Assembly: GCA_965198865.1 (NCBI GenBank)
Contig: CBDAQA010000032.1
Location: 62,001 to 126,000, forward strand
Direction of reading: 5' to 3'
DNA length: 64,000 nt
From: CBDAQA01 sp965198865
GTDB taxonomy: Bacteria; Planctomycetota; Phycisphaerae; Tepidisphaerales; Tepidisphaeraceae
Shown: piece by piece, positions 43,407 to 54,174 of the stretch
Layout of the letters: every line of letters begins with the position of its first letter
How positions within the stretch are numbered: position 1 is the first letter of the stretch
Notes under the pieces: model-generated
Seen by the model: the letters and a program-made list of their open reading frames with translations, nothing else
Database searches by the model: none
Told to the model about the DNA's origin: nothing
Made by a program: the position numbers and the translations under genes

Positions 43407-45062
43407 ATGCGAAACCGCCGATCCCTCCGAGTTGCCGCCCTCGCCACGCTGTCGGCGACGATCCTGTCCGCCGCGCCTGCCGCAAGGGCCGACGCCGTCA
43501 AGGTCATGCGCCCGGCCGACGCGGTCCGCGTCGTCACCGAGGACGCCACGCTCGAGATGCCGGGCGGGTCGGGCGACACCGTGACGCTCGAGAAGGACGG
43601 CGTCCGCGTCGCCACCGCAACCCTGGCCGACGGCCTGCACGTTCGCCTGGCCTCGCCCAAGGCGGCGGTGAAGTCGGTCCAGCTCCACTGGAACGGGACG
43701 ATCGACCCGGCTGCCAAATGTCTGGGCGACACCTGGGAGCGGGCCTACGGCGACCTCGCTTGGAAGCCGCTCGACCCCGCCCGCCCGATGGCGTGGTACT
43801 TCCTGACCAACGCCGCCGACCGCACCGACGGGTACGGCGTGATGACCGGCCCCGCGTCGATGTGCTGTTGGACGGCCGACGCGACCGGCATCACCCTGAC
43901 CGCCGACGTCCGCAGCGGCGGGGCGGGCGTGCAACTCGGCAGCCGCACGCTCGACGTCTGCACCGTCGTCGCCCGGCCGGGGGCGGCCGGTGAGTCGGCG
44001 TTCGACGTCGACGTCGCCCTCTGCAAGCTCATGTGCCCGCACCCGCGGCTCGCCCGGCAGCCGGTCTACGGGTTCAACGACTGGTACTGCACCTACGGCC
44101 ACAATACCGCCGACGGCTTCGTGAAGGACGCGACTTCGCTGGCCGCCCTTGCCCCGGCGGGTGACAACCGACCGTTCATGGTGGTCGACGATGGCTGGCA
44201 GGCCAGCCGCCAGGGCGGGAAGGTGCCGGGCAACCCGTGGGATCGCACCAATGCCAAGTTCGGCTCGACCATGGCCGACCTCGCCCGCCGGGTGAGGGGG
44301 CTGAACGCCCGGCCCGGCCTGTGGTACCGGCCGCTGGAGGCGTGGTCGTCCGCTCCCAAGGACCAACTCCTCCGCGGCACCAAAGACGTGTTCGACCCCT
44401 CGGTGCCCGCCGTCCGCCAGCGTATCACCGCCGACGTGCGCCGGTTCCGCGAGTGGGGCTTCCAACTGGTCAAACACGACTTCAGCACCGAGGAGATCAC
44501 CGGTCGCTGGGGCAACAAGATGGGCGACAGCGTCGTCCACGGCGACTGGGCCTTCGCCGACCGCACCCACACGACCGCCGAGGTGATCCTGTCGCTCTAC
44601 AAGGCCATCCGCGACGGCGGCGGCGACGGCATGCTGATCGAGGGGTGCAACACGGTCAGCCACCTGTCGGCCGGCCTCTTCGAGCTGCAGCGCGCCGGCG
44701 ACGACACCAGCGGCAACCACTTCGCCGACACGCTGCGAAACGGCGTGAACTGCCTGGCGTTCCGCGCCCCGCAGCAGGGGACGTTCTACGGCGTCGACGC
44801 CGACTGCGTCGGCCTGGCCAAGGCCGGCGCGGTGCCGTGGGAGAAGAACAAGCAGTTCCTCGACCTCGTCGCCCGCAGCGGCACGCCGCTGTTCGTCAGC
44901 TGGCGCACCGACCTGCTGGACGACGCGACGAAGGACGGCATCCGCGCCGCCTTCGCCGCCGCCGCCAGGCCGCAGCCGGTCGGGCGACCGCAGGACTGGA
45001 TGGCCACCCAGCGGCCCAAGCGTTGGGCGCTCGACGGCGACGACGTGACGTTCTCCTGGTGA
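43407..45062 (+). CDS. Secreted alpha-galactosidase-like glycoside hydrolase (clan GH-D)
   Basis: A 551-residue secreted enzyme. A signal peptide (RVAALATLSATILSAAPAARA) precedes a beta-rich N-terminal domain and a TIM barrel: YGFNDWYCTYGHNT, PFMVVDDGWQASR, GLNARPGLWYRPLEAW, QLVKHDFSTEEITG (KxD, the expected nucleophile position), GDGMLIEGCNTVSHL and QRAGDDTSGNHF, with the second Asp a candidate acid/base. This is the layout of GH27/GH36-type alpha-galactosidases and related enzymes, so it probably releases alpha-linked galactose or a similar sugar. Its stop is 7 bp from that of the convergent SGNH hydrolase. The exact GH family is not settled. Confidence 0.75.
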   Translation: MRNRRSLRVAALATLSATILSAAPAARADAVKVMRPADAVRVVTEDATLEMPGGSGDTVTLEKDGVRVATATLADGLHVRLASPKAAVKSVQLHWNGTIDPAAKCLGDTWERAYGDLAWKPLDPARPMAWYFLTNAADRTDGYGVMTGPASMCCWTADATGITLTADVRSGGAGVQLGSRTLDVCTVVARPGAAGESAFDVDVALCKLMCPHPRLARQPVYGFNDWYCTYGHNTADGFVKDATSLAALAPAGDNRPFMVVDDGWQASRQGGKVPGNPWDRTNAKFGSTMADLARRVRGLNARPGLWYRPLEAWSSAPKDQLLRGTKDVFDPSVPAVRQRITADVRRFREWGFQLVKHDFSTEEITGRWGNKMGDSVVHGDWAFADRTHTTAEVILSLYKAIRDGGGDGMLIEGCNTVSHLSAGLFELQRAGDDTSGNHFADTLRNGVNCLAFRAPQQGTFYGVDADCVGLAKAGAVPWEKNKQFLDLVARSGTPLFVSWRTDLLDDATKDGIRAAFAAAARPQPVGRPQDWMATQRPKRWALDGDDVTFSW

Positions 45063-45069
45063 GCAACGC

Positions 45070-45948
45070 CTACTTCGCCTCGCCAGTCAGCTCGGCCACC
45101 GCCTTCGACACGGCTTGAGCGAGCAGGTCGTTCACCGACTTGTGCTGTTGGGCCGCCAGCGCGTCGAGCCGCTCGTACTGGCGGAGCGTGACGGTGGCCT
45201 TCGTCGGCAGCTCGCACGCTGCCGGCACGTCCAGCCACTTCGACTGGGCGGCCTTCACCTGCGCCTCGTCCAGCCCGAACGCCCGCAGGATGCCCGTCGC
45301 CATCACGCGGTTCCCGAGCGGGTTCATGTGAACCCCGTCCACCGTCAGCAGCATGCCGTCGGGGTGCGGCTCGGCGGCCCGCCGCTTCAGCGCGGCCCGC
45401 ATGTCGCCGTTCAGGTCGGCCAGCGGGAACCCCCGCTCCCTCGCCAGCTGGCGGAGGAAATCGTTGTAGGCGACCAGCTTCGCGTTGTTGTCGTTGCCCG
45501 CGTCCTCACCGATCGGCGTCGACGTCAGCAGCATCACCTTGATGCCGGCCTTCTGGCAGCGGTCGACGATCTCGGTGATGTTCCGCTTGTACGGGTCGAG
45601 CGCGACGCCGGTCGCCCCGTGCCAGACGTCGTTGACGCCGCAGCTGATCGTCACCCAGTCGGGCCTCTTGGCGATCACGTCGCGGTCGACCCGGGCCAGC
45701 ATGTCCTTCGACGTGTGCCCGCTCACGCCCGCCCGGACCGGCGTCACCTGGACGCCCGCCGTCGCCAGCCCGGCGACGACGAGCCGCACGTACCCCACCG
45801 GTGTCGCCGCGCCCTGAGCGGTGATCGAGTCGCCAAGGAACGCGACCGTCTGCCCGCTGTGTACCGCGATCTCGCCCGCCCGCGCCGTGGTGGCCGCTGC
45901 GAGGAACAACGCCGGGATCGCAAGCCGTGTTCGAAGTGTCCAGCCCAT
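45070..45948 (-). CDS. Secreted SGNH/GDSL hydrolase
   Basis: A 292-residue secreted esterase. After the signal peptide (LAIPALFLAAATTARA) the four SGNH blocks are visible: block I VAFLGDSITAQGAA (catalytic Ser), block II Gly in VRAGVSGHTSKDM, block III Asn in ISCGVNDVWHG, block V Asp and His in TVDGVHMNPLGNRV. The last 50 residues form a separate helical tail (LRQYERLDALAAQQHKSVND). Such enzymes in planctomycete carbohydrate loci commonly remove acetyl or other esters from polysaccharides. ATG 45948 is used because it starts directly at the signal peptide; the frame stays open far upstream without meaning. Confidence 0.85.
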   Translation of the reverse strand: MGWTLRTRLAIPALFLAAATTARAGEIAVHSGQTVAFLGDSITAQGAATPVGYVRLVVAGLATAGVQVTPVRAGVSGHTSKDMLARVDRDVIAKRPDWVTISCGVNDVWHGATGVALDPYKRNITEIVDRCQKAGIKVMLLTSTPIGEDAGNDNNAKLVAYNDFLRQLARERGFPLADLNGDMRAALKRRAAEPHPDGMLLTVDGVHMNPLGNRVMATGILRAFGLDEAQVKAAQSKWLDVPAACELPTKATVTLRQYERLDALAAQQHKSVNDLLAQAVSKAVAELTGEAK

Positions 45949-46490
45949 CGTTTCGCTCCGTGTGTGGAAAATCGACTCCGCCGGGAAGGTATATCCACGG
46001 GGGATGCAGATCGACAAGACGTGCAAGCGCATTGCAATCTCAAGGCGTGATGGTGATGCCGTCGGCGAACTTCGCGTCGACGCCGAGATCCACGGCCGTC
46101 CGTGCCGGCCCGGACGCGCCTGGCATGCGGACGTTCTGAAAGGGACGCCATGCACACCGTTGGCCGCGTCGAGCCCGTGGATGTCCACCGGGTGAACGGC
46201 CAGTCCAGCGGCGTCCTGCGACCTCGCCGCCGATACGACTTCACCCAGGACCACTGTGCTCTGACGCACCCCCACCCGCTGTGGCGCAAAGTGCGGGAAC
46301 GGAGCAAGCGGCATCGGGGCAGAGCCGGCCCGCTTACGGCGGAGTACCTCCATGCGTGGCTCCTCCGGTGTTTCACATGCGATCGCCCTGCGGTGGGCGT
46401 CGTTTCGTTCGTGGGACCTTCACCTGGTCGTCGGTTCTGATACGCTCGGGACGGTTGATCGAAGTGCCCGCTGAGAGGCTCACCCGTCAC
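45949..46490. other. Intergenic region between SGNH hydrolase and uronate isomerase
   Basis: No intact gene is supported. It probably holds the divergent promoters of the two flanking genes, and on the minus strand a frameshifted remnant of an older coding sequence (46040-46300). Confidence 0.4.
46040..46300 (-). pseudogene. Possible degenerate C-terminal remnant of a beta-helix/carbohydrate-active protein
   Basis: On the minus strand one frame reads VHPVDIHGLDAANGVHGVP, and after a +1/-1 shift near 46140 another continues FQNVRMPGASGPARTAVDLG then VDAKFADGITITP and a stop at 46040-46042. The joined text resembles the end of pectin-lyase-like proteins (typical ending GVRFENVRxNG...V.V.P). 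No start or full domain remains. A remnant of a deleted gene is my reading; chance is possible. Confidence 0.3.
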
Positions 46491-47912
46491 ATGGCCACCT
46501 TCCTCGACGACGACTTCCTGCTCCGGTCACCGCCGGCCCGCGAGCTGTACCACCGCTACGCCGCGCCGCTGCCGATCTACGATTATCACTCGCACCTGCC
46601 GCCGCAGCAGGTGGCGTCGAACCACCGGTTCGCCAACCTGTACGAGGTGTGGCTGGCCGGCGACCACTACAAGTGGCGGGCGATGCGGGCGGCCGGCGTG
46701 CCGGAGCGGTTCTGCACCGGCGACGCGACGCCGTGGGAGAAGTTTCAGGCCTACGCCCGCACGGTGCCGCAGACGCTCCGCAACCCGCTGTACCACTGGA
46801 CCCACCTGGAGCTTCGGCGGACCTTCGGCATCAACGAGCTGCTGGACGAGTCGACCGCCAGGTCGATCTGGGACCGGGCGAACGAGCAGCTGGCGAACCT
46901 GCCCGTCCACGCGCTGCTGAAGCACTACAACGTGTCGGTCGTCTGCACGACCGACGACCCGGCCGACGAGCTGGTCCACCACCGATCGCTGCGCGACGCC
47001 GGCACGCTGGCGACGCGGATGTACCCGACGTTCCGGCCCGACAAGGCGCTGCTGGTCGACCAGCCGGCGGCGCTCAACGCGTGGGCCGAGAAGCTGGCCA
47101 AGACCAGCGGCGTCGACTGCGGCACGTTTGCGGGGTTCCTCGACGCGATCCGCGCGCGGCACGACGCGTTCCACGCGATCGGCGGCCGGCTGTCGGACCA
47201 TGGGCTGGACCGGTGCGACGCCGACGACTGCACCGAGGCCGAGGCCCGCGCCACGTTCGACGCCGCCCGCGCCGGTCAACCGGCGTCGCCGGCGGACGCG
47301 GCGCGGTTCCGCAGCTTCCTCATGCTCCACTTCGGCCGGCTCGACGCGGACCGCGGGTGGACGAAGCAGTTGCACCTGGGCGCGTTGCGTAACAACAGCG
47401 GCCGGGCGGCCCGCACGCTCGGGCCGGACACCGGGTTCGACTCGATGGGGGACCACCCGCAGGCGGCGTCGCTGTCGCGGTACCTCGACCGTCTCGACAG
47501 CGATGGGAAGCTGCCCAAGACGGTCCTGTACAACGTGAACCCGACCGACAACCACATGCTGGCGACGATGGCCGGCAACTTTCAGGACGGAAGCGTGCCG
47601 GGCAAGATCCAGTTCGGCAGCGGGTGGTGGTTCCTCGACCAGAAGCAGGGGATCGAGATGCAGGTCGACGCGCTGTCGAGCGTGGGGCTGCTGAGCCGGT
47701 TCGTGGGGATGCTGACCGACTCGCGCAGCTTCCTGTCGTTCCCGCGGCACGAGTACTTCCGCCGGGTGCTGTGCAACCTGATCGGCCGAGATGTGGTGAA
47801 CGGCGAGCTGCCGAACGACATGAAGCTGCTGGGCGGGATGGTGGAAGACATCTGCTTCCACAACGCCCACCGTTACTTCGGCCTGGACGTGCCGGCCGCG
47901 GAGAAGCCATGA
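46491..47912 (+). CDS. uxaC: Uronate (glucuronate/galacturonate) isomerase
   Basis: A 473-residue cytoplasmic TIM-barrel metalloenzyme converting D-glucuronate to D-fructuronate or D-galacturonate to D-tagaturonate. The start FLDDDFLLRSPPARELYHRY, then IYDYHSHLPPQQVASNHRF (HxH metal site) and VCTTDDPADELVHH, plus KTVLYNVNPTDNHMLATMAG and QFGSGWWFLDQKQGIEMQ, are diagnostic for UxaC; length is normal. ATG 46491 is chosen at the conserved N-terminus. The stop overlaps the GH76-like gene by ATGA, so the pair forms an operon, and the alpha-galactosidase and SGNH genes nearby suggest plant or algal polysaccharide use. Confidence 0.93.
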   Translation: MATFLDDDFLLRSPPARELYHRYAAPLPIYDYHSHLPPQQVASNHRFANLYEVWLAGDHYKWRAMRAAGVPERFCTGDATPWEKFQAYARTVPQTLRNPLYHWTHLELRRTFGINELLDESTARSIWDRANEQLANLPVHALLKHYNVSVVCTTDDPADELVHHRSLRDAGTLATRMYPTFRPDKALLVDQPAALNAWAEKLAKTSGVDCGTFAGFLDAIRARHDAFHAIGGRLSDHGLDRCDADDCTEAEARATFDAARAGQPASPADAARFRSFLMLHFGRLDADRGWTKQLHLGALRNNSGRAARTLGPDTGFDSMGDHPQAASLSRYLDRLDSDGKLPKTVLYNVNPTDNHMLATMAGNFQDGSVPGKIQFGSGWWFLDQKQGIEMQVDALSSVGLLSRFVGMLTDSRSFLSFPRHEYFRRVLCNLIGRDVVNGELPNDMKLLGGMVEDICFHNAHRYFGLDVPAAEKP

Positions 47913-49042
47913 CCAAACGACACGCGATCCCCATTGGTGCCGCGCTGGCCCTGGCCTGCTCCGCCGGGCGACCGGCGACTGCGCCGGCCTTTGACCCCGC
48001 GGCGACCGCCGCGCACGGCATGGACGCGCTGGACCTGATCCGCGCGCGGATGGCCCTGCCCGACCGCGGGCTGTTCGCGCAGGAGATCCACCCGTCCGAC
48101 CCGGCGTTCCGCCCGGTCGCCGCCGACTGTTGGTCGGCCGGCGTGGCGCTCACCGCGCTGGCCGCCGGTGCGCGCCTCGCACCGCAGCGGTACACGGCCG
48201 ACGTGCGGCGGTTCGTCGACATGCTCAACCGCGAGTACTGGTCGGAGTACGCCGGCATCGGCGGGTACGACGACGGGCCGCACCCGAAGGAGCCGGACCG
48301 GTACTACGACGACAACGCCTGGGTCGCGCTGGGGCTGGTCGAGGCGTACGAGGTGACGCACGAGCAACGCGACCTGGACCGGGCGGCCGCCACGCTGCGG
48401 TACGTCCTCTCGGGCGAGGACGACAAGCTGGGCGGCGGGCTGTACTGGCGCGAGCTGCACAAGGAGTCGAAGAACACCTGCGGCAACGCCCCAGGAATCG
48501 CCGCCGCCGTGCGGGTCTACACCTACACGCACGACAAGTCGCAGTTGGATGCGGCCCTCCGGCTGTACAAGTGGACCGTGAAGCACCTGCGCGACGAGAC
48601 GGATGGCTTGTACTTCGACAACCTGAAGCTCGACGGCACGCTGTCCGACCACAAGTGGACGTACAACACGGCGCTGATGATCCGCAGCGGCTGCCTGCTG
48701 TACGACGCGACCGGTGACGCCGGGTACCTGCATGACGCCCAGCGGTCGGCCACAGCGGCGGTTGGGAAATGGGTCCGCCCGGAGACGGGCGCGATGGCCG
48801 AGCCGTCGTACTTCGCGCACCTGCTGGCCGAGTCATTCCTGGATCTGTCGGCTCGCGACCACGACCCGGCGTGGGCGGCGGCCGACCACCGGTTGGCCGA
48901 CCTGGTGTGGTCGACCGAGCGCGACCCGGCCGGGTGCTTCCCCGAGAAGTGGGGTCGCCCGGTGACGCGACCGTTGCCGGTCGTCCGGCTGATCAACCAG
49001 GCCAGCGCCGCCCGCCTGCTGCTCCGCGCGGCGTGGCCGTAG
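47909..49042 (+). CDS. Secreted glycoside hydrolase, GH76-like
   Basis: A 377-residue secreted (alpha/alpha)6-barrel enzyme. The signal segment IPIGAALALACSAG could be a lipoprotein signal at the Cys. The DD motif of GH76 is seen in EPDRYYDDNAWVALGLVEAY (about residues 128-148), and further family-like segments are GGGLYWRELHKESKNTCGNA, YKWTVKHLRDETDGLYFDNL and KWTYNTALMIRSGCLLYDAT. GH76 enzymes are endo-alpha-1,6-mannanases; related (alpha/alpha)6 proteins cut other glycans, so substrate is uncertain. It overlaps uxaC by ATGA. A GC-rich hairpin follows. Confidence 0.75.
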   Translation: MTKRHAIPIGAALALACSAGRPATAPAFDPAATAAHGMDALDLIRARMALPDRGLFAQEIHPSDPAFRPVAADCWSAGVALTALAAGARLAPQRYTADVRRFVDMLNREYWSEYAGIGGYDDGPHPKEPDRYYDDNAWVALGLVEAYEVTHEQRDLDRAAATLRYVLSGEDDKLGGGLYWRELHKESKNTCGNAPGIAAAVRVYTYTHDKSQLDAALRLYKWTVKHLRDETDGLYFDNLKLDGTLSDHKWTYNTALMIRSGCLLYDATGDAGYLHDAQRSATAAVGKWVRPETGAMAEPSYFAHLLAESFLDLSARDHDPAWAAADHRLADLVWSTERDPAGCFPEKWGRPVTRPLPVVRLINQASAARLLLRAAWP

Positions 49043-49051
49043 GCGCGGGGT

Positions 49052-49075
49052 CGGGCCGGGATGCCGAACCCGGCC
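49052..49075. terminator. Hairpin between convergent GH76-like and PTS genes
   Basis: GGGCCGGG (49052-49059) and CCCGGCCC (49068-49075) form a perfect 8-bp stem with an 8-nt loop, between two convergent genes. No T-run follows. Confidence 0.5.
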
Positions 49076-49108
49076 CTCCGGGCCGTCGCCAAACGGTTCG
49101 TGAACGCT

Positions 49109-50215
49109 TCACGCCGCGGCGGCCGTCTCCGGCTCGATGGCCTCCTCGGCCGCTGGCCTCGGCGTGGTCAGCTGCTTCACGAGGTTCGTGGCGACGGCCG
49201 TGACGGTGACGCCGACGGCGATGGCGATCACGTACATGACCTTGTGGTCGACGACGAAGATGACGATGGGGCCGCCGTGCGGCGCGTGGTCGCCGACGCC
49301 GCCGAGCATGGCGATCACGGCGCCGATGGCCGAGCCGAACATGATGCAGGGGATGATCCGCAGCGGGTCGGCGGCGGCGAACGGGATCGCCCCCTCGGTG
49401 ATGCCGACGCAGCCCATGGCCAGCGCGGCGGCGCCCGCCTCGCGCTCCGACTCGGTCCACAGCTTTTTCCCGATGATCGTTGCCAAGCCAAGGCCCATCG
49501 GCGGGACGCAGATCGCCGTGGCGACGGCGCCCATGACGGAGTAGTGGCCCTGGGCGATCAGGCCGGACCCGAAGAAGAAGGCGGTCTTGTTGATCGGCCC
49601 ACCCATGTCGAACGCGATCATGCAGCCGAGCAGGACGGCGAGCACGAACGCGCTGCCGTGGCTCATCGATTCCAGCCACCGGCCGAGGCCGTCCATGCTG
49701 TTGGCGATGGGGACGCCGATGAACCAGAGCATCACGATGCCGACGGCCGTGGAGCCGATGATCGGAATGATCATGATGGGCATGATCGGGCGGACGAACT
49801 TGGGGACGGGCAGCTTCTTCAGCGCCATCACCACGTAGCCCGCCAGCAGGCCCGCCACCATCGCGCCCAGAAATCCGGCCGTGACGTCGGCGCCCCCGAC
49901 CGTGGCCGAGGGGATGTGCGTCGCCAGCCAACCCCCGACGAACCCGGGAACCAGGCCGGGCTTGCCGGCCATGGCGTTGGAGATGTAGCCGGCGAGCACG
50001 GCCGGCATCAGCGTGAACGCGGCGACGCCGATGTTGAGGATCAGCACGACCCAAGACGGCGTGAGCGGCCCCATCTTCGACGGGGTGTCCGGGTAGAAAT
50101 GGGTGTTCACCGCGATCGCCCCGGCGATCATGATCCCGCCGCAGGCGATGAACGGGATGGCGAACGAGACGCCGCTGAGCAGGTATTGGCGCACCTTGAC
50201 CACGGACTGATTCAT
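49109..50215 (-). CDS. Fructose-type PTS permease, EIIC component alone
   Basis: A 368-residue polytopic membrane protein of the fructose-specific PTS EIIC family. It starts VRQYLLSGVSFAIPFIACGG and contains the motifs SNAMAGKPGLVPGFVGGWL, CMIAFDMGGPINKTAFFFG and GCVGITEGAIPFAAADPLR, the last being the substrate-binding GITEGAIPFA signature. No EIIA or EIIB domain is fused or adjacent, and no HPr or EI is in the window. It may depend on PTS parts encoded elsewhere or work as a facilitator. ATG 50215 has GAGGAG about 9 nt upstream. It is divergent from an AraC-type regulator that probably controls it. Confidence 0.88.
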   Translation of the reverse strand: MNQSVVKVRQYLLSGVSFAIPFIACGGIMIAGAIAVNTHFYPDTPSKMGPLTPSWVVLILNIGVAAFTLMPAVLAGYISNAMAGKPGLVPGFVGGWLATHIPSATVGGADVTAGFLGAMVAGLLAGYVVMALKKLPVPKFVRPIMPIMIIPIIGSTAVGIVMLWFIGVPIANSMDGLGRWLESMSHGSAFVLAVLLGCMIAFDMGGPINKTAFFFGSGLIAQGHYSVMGAVATAICVPPMGLGLATIIGKKLWTESEREAGAAALAMGCVGITEGAIPFAAADPLRIIPCIMFGSAIGAVIAMLGGVGDHAPHGGPIVIFVVDHKVMYVIAIAVGVTVTAVATNLVKQLTTPRPAAEEAIEPETAAAA

Positions 50216-50354
50216 CGGGATCGCTCCTCTGTCGCGTTGAGTTCCTGCACCGCGGGCCCCGACCGGGACGCCGGCCCTCCAAGACCGGGGCGGGCTCACG
50301 CCCGCATCGTACGGTGGCGGTTCACCACCATACCCGCAAGCCCGAATGCTAACT

Positions 50355-50406
50355 GTTGTACAAATGAGGCGTCAATTACACGCTTGTTGCATTAGTTGTA
50401 AAAATG
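50355..50406. promoter_or_regulatory. Direct repeat operator candidate for the AraC regulator
   Basis: GTTGTACAAATG (50355-50366) and GTTGTAAAAATG (50395-50406) differ in one base and are spaced exactly 40 bp start to start, about four helical turns, in the 204-bp AT-richer region between the divergent PTS and AraC genes. AraC-family dimers bind direct repeats on one DNA face. Confidence 0.5.
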
Positions 50407-50419
50407 TATCCTGACCGAC

Positions 50420-51352
50420 ATGCTCCAGGTCGTGGAACCGGTGGTAGGGGAAAAGGCACGACTGGCCGTGGCGACGACGTTGGAGGCATTATTGGCCGGC
50501 GGCGGGGTGCGGGACGTCTTCGTTTCGCAAGGCTCGGCCGAGCCGCCGATGCTGGCCTACCTGACCCACTTCCCGCGGCTGACCGTGGTGCTGGGCGGCT
50601 GCCACACGATGGCCGTGGCGCACGGCGACGCGGCGACTACCATCAGCCCGACCGTTGGGTCGGTCGTCTACGTGCCGACCAACGGGTGGAACCTGCCCGA
50701 CTGGTCGGAACCCGTCCGCGGACTCACGTTCCTGTTCGGCCGGCAGCACATGGGCGTGAGCCTGGTCGACCACCCCGGCGGGGGGCTGGAGGCGGTGCCG
50801 CAGATCCTCAAGACCAGCGTGCCGCGCGACGGCAACGGCATCCTGCAGAACCTGCTCTACGGCCTGACCGGCGTCGCCACGCTGACCCGGCGCGCCGCCG
50901 ACGACGACTCGGCCACCGAGGGGCTGGTCCGCTCGGCCACCACGGCCGTCCTGCACGCCGGCCTGCGGTTGCTGACGGTCCCGCCGTCGGGCACGACGCA
51001 CCGCGCCCGCCGGCTGTGCGAGTCGATGCGGCTCTACATCCAGGAGAACGCCCACCTGCCGATCACGCGCGAGTCGGTCGCCGCCCACTTCGGCATGACG
51101 CCAAACCACGTCTCCCGCCTGTTCCGCCAGGAGGGGGACCTGGGCTTCAACCAGATGCTGAACGCCGCCCGGATCGAGCGGGCCAAGTTCCTGCTCGGCG
51201 AGTTCGGCACGCCGCTCAAGGAGGTCGCCCGCCACTGCGGCTTCGCGACGACGGCCTACTTCTGCCGGACGTTCAAGAGCCTGACCAGCCGGACGCCGAC
51301 GGAGTACCGCGTGGCCGTGCCGCGGGCGACGGTGGCGGTGGGGGCAGAGTGA
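50420..51352 (+). CDS. AraC-family transcriptional regulator
   Basis: A 310-residue regulator. Residues 1-200 are a probable sensing domain with no named family. The C-terminal 100 residues carry the two helix-turn-helix motifs: ITRESVAAHFGMTPNHVSRL (about residues 214-233) and LKEVARHCGFATTAYFCRTF (about residues 263-282), the latter with the conserved GF...YF.R.FK pattern, ending TPTEYR. It is divergent from the orphan EIIC gene and is likely to regulate it, and perhaps itself, through the direct repeats at 50355-50406. Confidence 0.9.
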   Translation: MLQVVEPVVGEKARLAVATTLEALLAGGGVRDVFVSQGSAEPPMLAYLTHFPRLTVVLGGCHTMAVAHGDAATTISPTVGSVVYVPTNGWNLPDWSEPVRGLTFLFGRQHMGVSLVDHPGGGLEAVPQILKTSVPRDGNGILQNLLYGLTGVATLTRRAADDDSATEGLVRSATTAVLHAGLRLLTVPPSGTTHRARRLCESMRLYIQENAHLPITRESVAAHFGMTPNHVSRLFRQEGDLGFNQMLNAARIERAKFLLGEFGTPLKEVARHCGFATTAYFCRTFKSLTSRTPTEYRVAVPRATVAVGAE

Positions 51353-51355
51353 GGG

Positions 51356-51667
51356 TCAGCCGTAGCGGCGTAACGCCCTACGCGCCCCATGGCGGACGCG
51401 TAACACACGTACGGCGCGCCTTTGGTCGATCACCCGGAAATAAACCATGTAGTTGCCGACGGCAAGCGAACGCAGCGGGATGCCCCCGCTCGTCTCATGT
51501 CCAATCACGACCGTCCGGCGCGGCGGGTCGCGGAGCTTGTAGATGGCGGCGAATATGTCGACGACCCAGCCTGCTGCTCCCTGTGGTGACTTCGCCGCGA
51601 TGCTGTCGCGGATGCGTGCAAGGTCGGTCAGCGATCGGCGCGTGAAGTCGAAGGTGTAGGGAGTCAC
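51356..51667 (-). CDS. ParE/RelE-family toxin
   Basis: A 103-residue toxin-like protein: VTPYTFDFTRRSLTDLARIR, DSIAAKSPQGAAGWVVDIFA, then YKLRDPPRRTVVIGHETSGG, IPLRSLAVGNYMVYFRVIDQ and VRVLRVRHGARRAL. The strand RVLRVRHGAR before the C-terminus is the typical ParE ending. The GTG start at 51667 overlaps the antitoxin stop (GTGA). ParE toxins target gyrase and RelE toxins cut mRNA; which applies is not clear. Confidence 0.8.
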   Translation of the reverse strand: MTPYTFDFTRRSLTDLARIRDSIAAKSPQGAAGWVVDIFAAIYKLRDPPRRTVVIGHETSGGIPLRSLAVGNYMVYFRVIDQRRAVRVLRVRHGARRALRRYG

Positions 51668-51948
51668 GGCTGCCGCCCGAGCGGTCCCAGAATCATCGCC
51701 CTCGCCTCTTCGAAGCTGAACACCTCGCCCCGTTCCGCCTCGGCGTCGGCCTCGGCGATCGCGGCGATGTCCTCGGCGTCGAGGGCGGTGTCCCAATCGG
51801 CCTCGTCGTCGTCGACCTTTGATTCCGTCGGTGCCTGCGAGAACGCGGCGACGGCCGCCACCAACACCGCCTCGGGCGTGGCGAAGCGACCGGACCGCAC
51901 TTGCTCGGCCACCAACTCTTCGGTTTCGGTCGGAAGTGTCACTGTCAT
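51664..51948 (-). CDS. Antitoxin of the ParE/RelE-type pair (ParD-like)
   Basis: A 94-residue protein. The N-terminus MTVTLPTETEELVAEQVRSG then RFATPEAVLVAAVAAFSQA is a ribbon-helix-helix domain of the ParD/CopG kind; the C-terminal half is very acidic (KVDDDEADWDTALDAEDIAA) and would wrap the basic toxin. ATG 51948 with AGGA upstream is chosen over the ATG three codons earlier. It precedes and overlaps the toxin gene, the usual TA order, with likely autoregulation. Confidence 0.8.
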   Translation of the reverse strand: MTVTLPTETEELVAEQVRSGRFATPEAVLVAAVAAFSQAPTESKVDDDEADWDTALDAEDIAAIAEADAEAERGEVFSFEEARAMILGPLGRQP

Positions 51949-51973
51949 GGGAAACATCCTATCAGAATCAGGC

Positions 51974-54163
<2,190 letters not shown>

Positions 54164-54174
54164 GTTTCGGTTTC

